Below are positions 5,284 to 6,753 of a stretch of 6,753 nt of DNA, piece after piece; position 1 is the stretch's first letter; the number at the start of each line of letters is the position of its first letter. Origin of the DNA: JBIQKZ01 sp044464765. Lineage in GTDB: Bacteria > Pseudomonadota > Gammaproteobacteria > Burkholderiales > Burkholderiaceae_B. The notes beneath the pieces were generated by a model. The model searched no databases and was not told where the DNA came from. It was given only the letters and a program-made list of their open reading frames with translations. The translations under genes were made by a program, and so were the position numbers. Where the stretch lies: contig JBIQKZ010000034.1 of assembly GCA_044464765.1 (NCBI GenBank), positions 1 to 6,753 of the forward strand. The letters are read 5' to 3'.

Positions 5284-5300
5284 CGGATCGCTCTGATCCG
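5284..5300. repeat. 17-bp dyad 3 (6-N5-6), possible operator or weak terminator
   Basis: CGGATC-GCTCT-GATCCG has perfect 6-bp arms around 5 bp. On the minus strand it is followed by GTTTGATT, so a weak terminator for the XRE gene is an alternative. The gap from 5203 to 5403 holds the three dyads and no supported gene. Confidence 0.4.
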
Positions 5301-5403
5301 TTGTAGGTCGAAGGCCGGCGCGCAGGATTTTTGTAGCTTTTCAGCGACCATCTAGAAGCGATGGCCGCCTGCGGCGACTCATTTCAGCAACTGTCTAGTT
5401 GTC

Positions 5404-5754
5404 TTATTCCGTTTTGCCTTCGCCGCTGTCCCTGCCATGCTTAGAGAGTTTCATCTCGATGTAATCGCCAATGTCTTCCAAGACCAACGTTGGCAGCTTT
5501 GATACGGAGTCCCGCGATATTCCGGGCCATGGCCACTCATCCTCGAACATTTCCCCTTCTCCGGTAACGAGCCATTCGGCGCGGACTCGAAGGGCTGCAG
5601 CGATCCATACTATGTGGCGTGAGGACACGCTTCGGCCGCTTTCTATATGTGCGATGGCACCCTGGGTCAGGGGAGCCTGAACCAGACCGGCCAACGCTTC
5701 TTGGGTTAGGCCTCGTTTCGTACGTGCGATACGTAGGCGCTCGCCGATGCTCAT
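5404..5754 (-). CDS. short XRE-family transcriptional repressor
   Basis: The 116-aa protein has an N-terminal HTH_XRE (Cro/CI-type) domain at about residues 3-62. Helices include IGERLRIARTKRG (3-15), LTQEALAGLV (16-25) and the recognition helix region LTQGAIAHIESGR (29-41). The typical RAEWLVTGEGEM follows at 58-69. The C-terminal part (70-116) is acidic and then Lys-rich and has no LexA-type S24 autoprotease domain, so SOS-type self-cleavage is not expected. Such proteins bind operators as dimers and keep island or phage genes silent. ATG 5754 lacks a Shine-Dalgarno; the predicted transcript start near 5780 leaves a leader of about 26 nt. Its promoter overlaps a divergent plus-strand promoter, an arrangement typical of repressor switches. 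Likely targets are that region and the dyads at 5213-5300 (inference). Confidence 0.88.
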   Translation of the reverse strand: MSIGERLRIARTKRGLTQEALAGLVQAPLTQGAIAHIESGRSVSSRHIVWIAAALRVRAEWLVTGEGEMFEDEWPWPGISRDSVSKLPTLVLEDIGDYIEMKLSKHGRDSGEGKTE

Positions 5755-5786
5755 GATGTCGAGGGTCAGGGGGTTTTTCCAGTAGT

Positions 5787-5816
5787 TTGATACATTATGA
5801 CATGAGGGTGAATCAA
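5787..5816 (-). promoter_or_regulatory. promoter of the XRE repressor gene
   Basis: On the minus strand, TTGATT (5816-5811, 4 of 6) and TATCAA (5792-5787, 4 of 6) are separated by 18 bp. The predicted start is near 5780. It overlaps the divergent promoter at 5797-5824, so one bound protein could affect both. Confidence 0.4.
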
Positions 5817-5824
5817 TATATAAC
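5797..5824 (+). promoter_or_regulatory. divergent plus-strand promoter
   Basis: ATGACA (5797-5802, 5 of 6 to the -35) and TATAAC (5819-5824, 5 of 6 to the -10) are 16 bp apart, with a predicted start near 5831. This is the best plus-strand promoter in the right half of the window, yet no intact gene follows before the convergent histidine kinase gene. Confidence 0.4.
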
Positions 5825-5912
5825 TGTCGATAAAATACTTAACTAATAAAATCACGCGGTTAATCATATGGCTGACTCCAATTTGCGCCATTGTGACAGC
5901 TAACGGCACAGC

Positions 5913-6079
5913 ATGAGAGGCAAAGATTGTAAAGACAACGACCTTTCCGTACGGGAGGCAGCACTACCAGCCGTCAGCATGCAGCGCGCCGTGACGCGCT
6001 CGTGGCGGACCAGCTGAATGCAGATGGAAATATTGAGTGTGGTTTTCTGATTTCGAGCGCCGTTCTGGAGCGGGGCTAG
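5913..6079 (+). pseudogene. possible frameshifted small gene divergent from the XRE gene
   Basis: ATG 5913 opens a frame beginning MRGKDCKDNDLSVREA that runs to MQRAV and then becomes unlike protein. The -1 frame from about 5993 continues DALVADQLNADGNIECGFL and ends SSAVLERG at TAG 6077-6079. Adding one G near 5993 (GTG-GAC) would join them into one 55-residue protein. No family is recognised and the ribosome site is poor. Position and orientation, after a divergent promoter opposite a repressor, would suit a Cro-like or small effector gene. It could be chance, a decayed gene or a base-call error. The gap from 5755 to 6127 otherwise holds the divergent promoters and an AT-rich stretch (about 5780-5870). 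Confidence 0.25.
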
Positions 6080-6103
6080 ACTCGCTCTCGGCACTATGCG
6101 ATA

Positions 6104-6118
6104 GAGCCATAGGGGCTC
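6104..6118 (-). terminator. weak hairpin after the histidine kinase gene
   Basis: GAGCC and GGCTC pair around a 5-nt loop, starting 9 bp after the kinase stop codon on the minus strand. There is no T-run, so it would be at best a weak terminator. Confidence 0.25.
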
Positions 6119-6127
6119 AGAGTGCTG

Positions 6128-6753
6128 CTAGCGTATTGAACGTTGCGCCGCTGGAAACACTACTTCGAACTGGGTTGCATCGGCCGTCGAGCTGGCGCTG
6201 ACTCGACCCCCATGGGCCTCTACAATTGTTTTCACGATAGCTAAGCCGAGCCCCGAGCCTTCACTGCTGCGCTGGCGCGATGAATCCGGCCTATAGAATC
6301 GTTCGAAAATATGGGTGAGGTGCTCCGGAGTTATGATCGGCCCTGGGTTCGCGATACAAACGCTTGCCTTGTCGGCGACGAGATTGAGCAATACCGTAAC
6401 GCTGCGTCCACGCGGCGCGTAGCGAATGGCGTTCGACAATAGATTACTCAGCGCTCGGCGTATCATGAGTCTGTCCCCACGGACGAGTACTGGGCCGCCG
6501 ACAGCATGCAGTTGCACTTCGCGTTCTTCGGCCCAGGCACTAAAGTAATCAAATAGCATCTTGATCTCGGCTTCGAGGTCAATCTCAACAAGCTCAGGTT
6601 TAAGTAAATTGTTGTCGGCCTGAGCTAGAAACAGCATATCGCTGACCATTTTGGCCATGCGCTCGTACTCTTCTAAGTTCGAATACAGGATCTCCCGATA
6701 CTGTTCGACGCTGCGGGACTGAGAAAGCGCGACCTCAGTTTGGGTTTTGAGGT
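6128..6753 (-). CDS. heavy-metal sensor histidine kinase (CusS/CopS-like), C-terminal part, runs off the right edge
   Basis: About 207 residues of a two-component sensor kinase are visible, and the gene continues past 6753. The first visible residues, LKTQTEVALSQSR, are the second part of the HisKA dimerisation helix just after the phospho-accepting histidine, which lies off the edge. The MAKMVSDMLFLAQADN stretch (from 6658) is characteristic of the CusS/CopS/IrlS heavy-metal sensor branch. The HATPase domain follows with N box RALSNLLSNAIRYAPRG, G1-like NPGPIITPEHL, F box FERFYRPD and G2 GSGLGLAIV. The protein would be inner-membrane bound, sense periplasmic Cu, Ag or a related metal, and phosphorylate a CusR/CopR-type regulator, usually encoded just upstream (here off the right edge). 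The metal cannot be told from this part. ATG 6658 is internal, not the true start. Confidence 0.9.
   Translation of the reverse strand, partial: LKTQTEVALSQSRSVEQYREILYSNLEEYERMAKMVSDMLFLAQADNNLLKPELVEIDLEAEIKMLFDYFSAWAEEREVQLHAVGGPVLVRGDRLMIRRALSNLLSNAIRYAPRGRSVTVLLNLVADKASVCIANPGPIITPEHLTHIFERFYRPDSSRQRSSEGSGLGLAIVKTIVEAHGGRVSASSTADATQFEVVFPAAQRSIR

Noticed and set aside
5215..5355. Plus-strand 46-codon frame beginning MNKSYGSFKF
   Set aside because: The translation is fairly protein-like, but there is no ribosome site or convincing promoter, and all three 17-bp dyads lie inside it, favouring regulatory DNA. Kept as a weak possibility only.
5344..5368. 9-bp stem with a G-U pair downstream of the XRE gene as a terminator
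   Set aside because: On the minus strand the stem is followed by TGAAAAGC, not a T-run, so an intrinsic terminator is not supported.
5900..6094. Minus-strand open frame of 64 codons between the kinase and XRE genes
   Set aside because: No ribosome site, no domain, and a composition less protein-like than the opposite strand.
1..6753. CRISPR arrays, insertion sequences and rRNA
   Set aside because: No regularly spaced repeats, no transposase-like frame with terminal inverted repeats and no rRNA sequence were found. The boxA at 5151-5162 is not followed by 16S sequence.

Overview
This window looks like a betaproteobacterial chromosome, most likely Burkholderiales and probably Alcaligenaceae (the Bordetella/Achromobacter relatives). 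The clues are high GC, the gene order quinone oxidoreductase, tpiA, secG, tRNA-Leu, and a SecG with a long Ala/Pro/Ser tail. The genus call comes from recognised gene content and was not tested by search.

Backbone, about 220-2978. A minus-strand tRNA-Ser(UGA) is followed by plus-strand genes for a PIG3-type NAD(P)H quinone oxidoreductase (514-1491), triosephosphate isomerase tpiA (1594-2358), the preprotein translocase subunit secG (2377-2850) and tRNA-Leu(GAG) (2894-2978). tpiA and secG are 18 bp apart and probably co-transcribed. A good terminator follows the tRNA-Leu. In relatives, nuo (complex I) genes commonly follow this tRNA. Here an integrase follows instead, so the 3' end of tRNA-Leu is the likely attachment site of a genomic island. 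At the far left (17-187) a 56-codon gene of unknown function ends 32 bp from the encoded CCA of tRNA-Ser and may belong to a different element.

Island end, 2979-6753. A P4-type tyrosine recombinase (3165-4430) reads away from the tRNA. Its promoter carries direct and inverted TGGTATG repeats that look like recombinase or excisionase binding sites. Convergent with it, only 11 bp away, is a small AlpA/excisionase-like DNA-binding protein (4442-4696, minus). That gene has a roughly 470-nt leader with no convincing coding sequence. The leader starts at a recognisable promoter followed at once by a perfect rrn-type boxA antitermination motif (5151-5162). Upstream of this promoter lie three perfect 17-bp dyads, all built as 6-N5-6. 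Next comes a short XRE-family repressor (5404-5754, minus) with overlapping divergent promoters at 5787-5824. The divergent side faces a short stretch (5913-6079) that could be a one-base-frameshifted small gene. The right edge holds the C-terminal part of a heavy-metal-type (CusS/CopS-like) sensor histidine kinase (6128 to beyond the edge, minus), which suggests metal-resistance cargo.

Working picture (inference): the integrase and the AlpA-like factor control integration and excision at tRNA-Leu. The XRE repressor probably controls a lysogeny-like switch. The boxA-led transcript towards alpA, which would run on as antisense into int, is the least ordinary part of the window.
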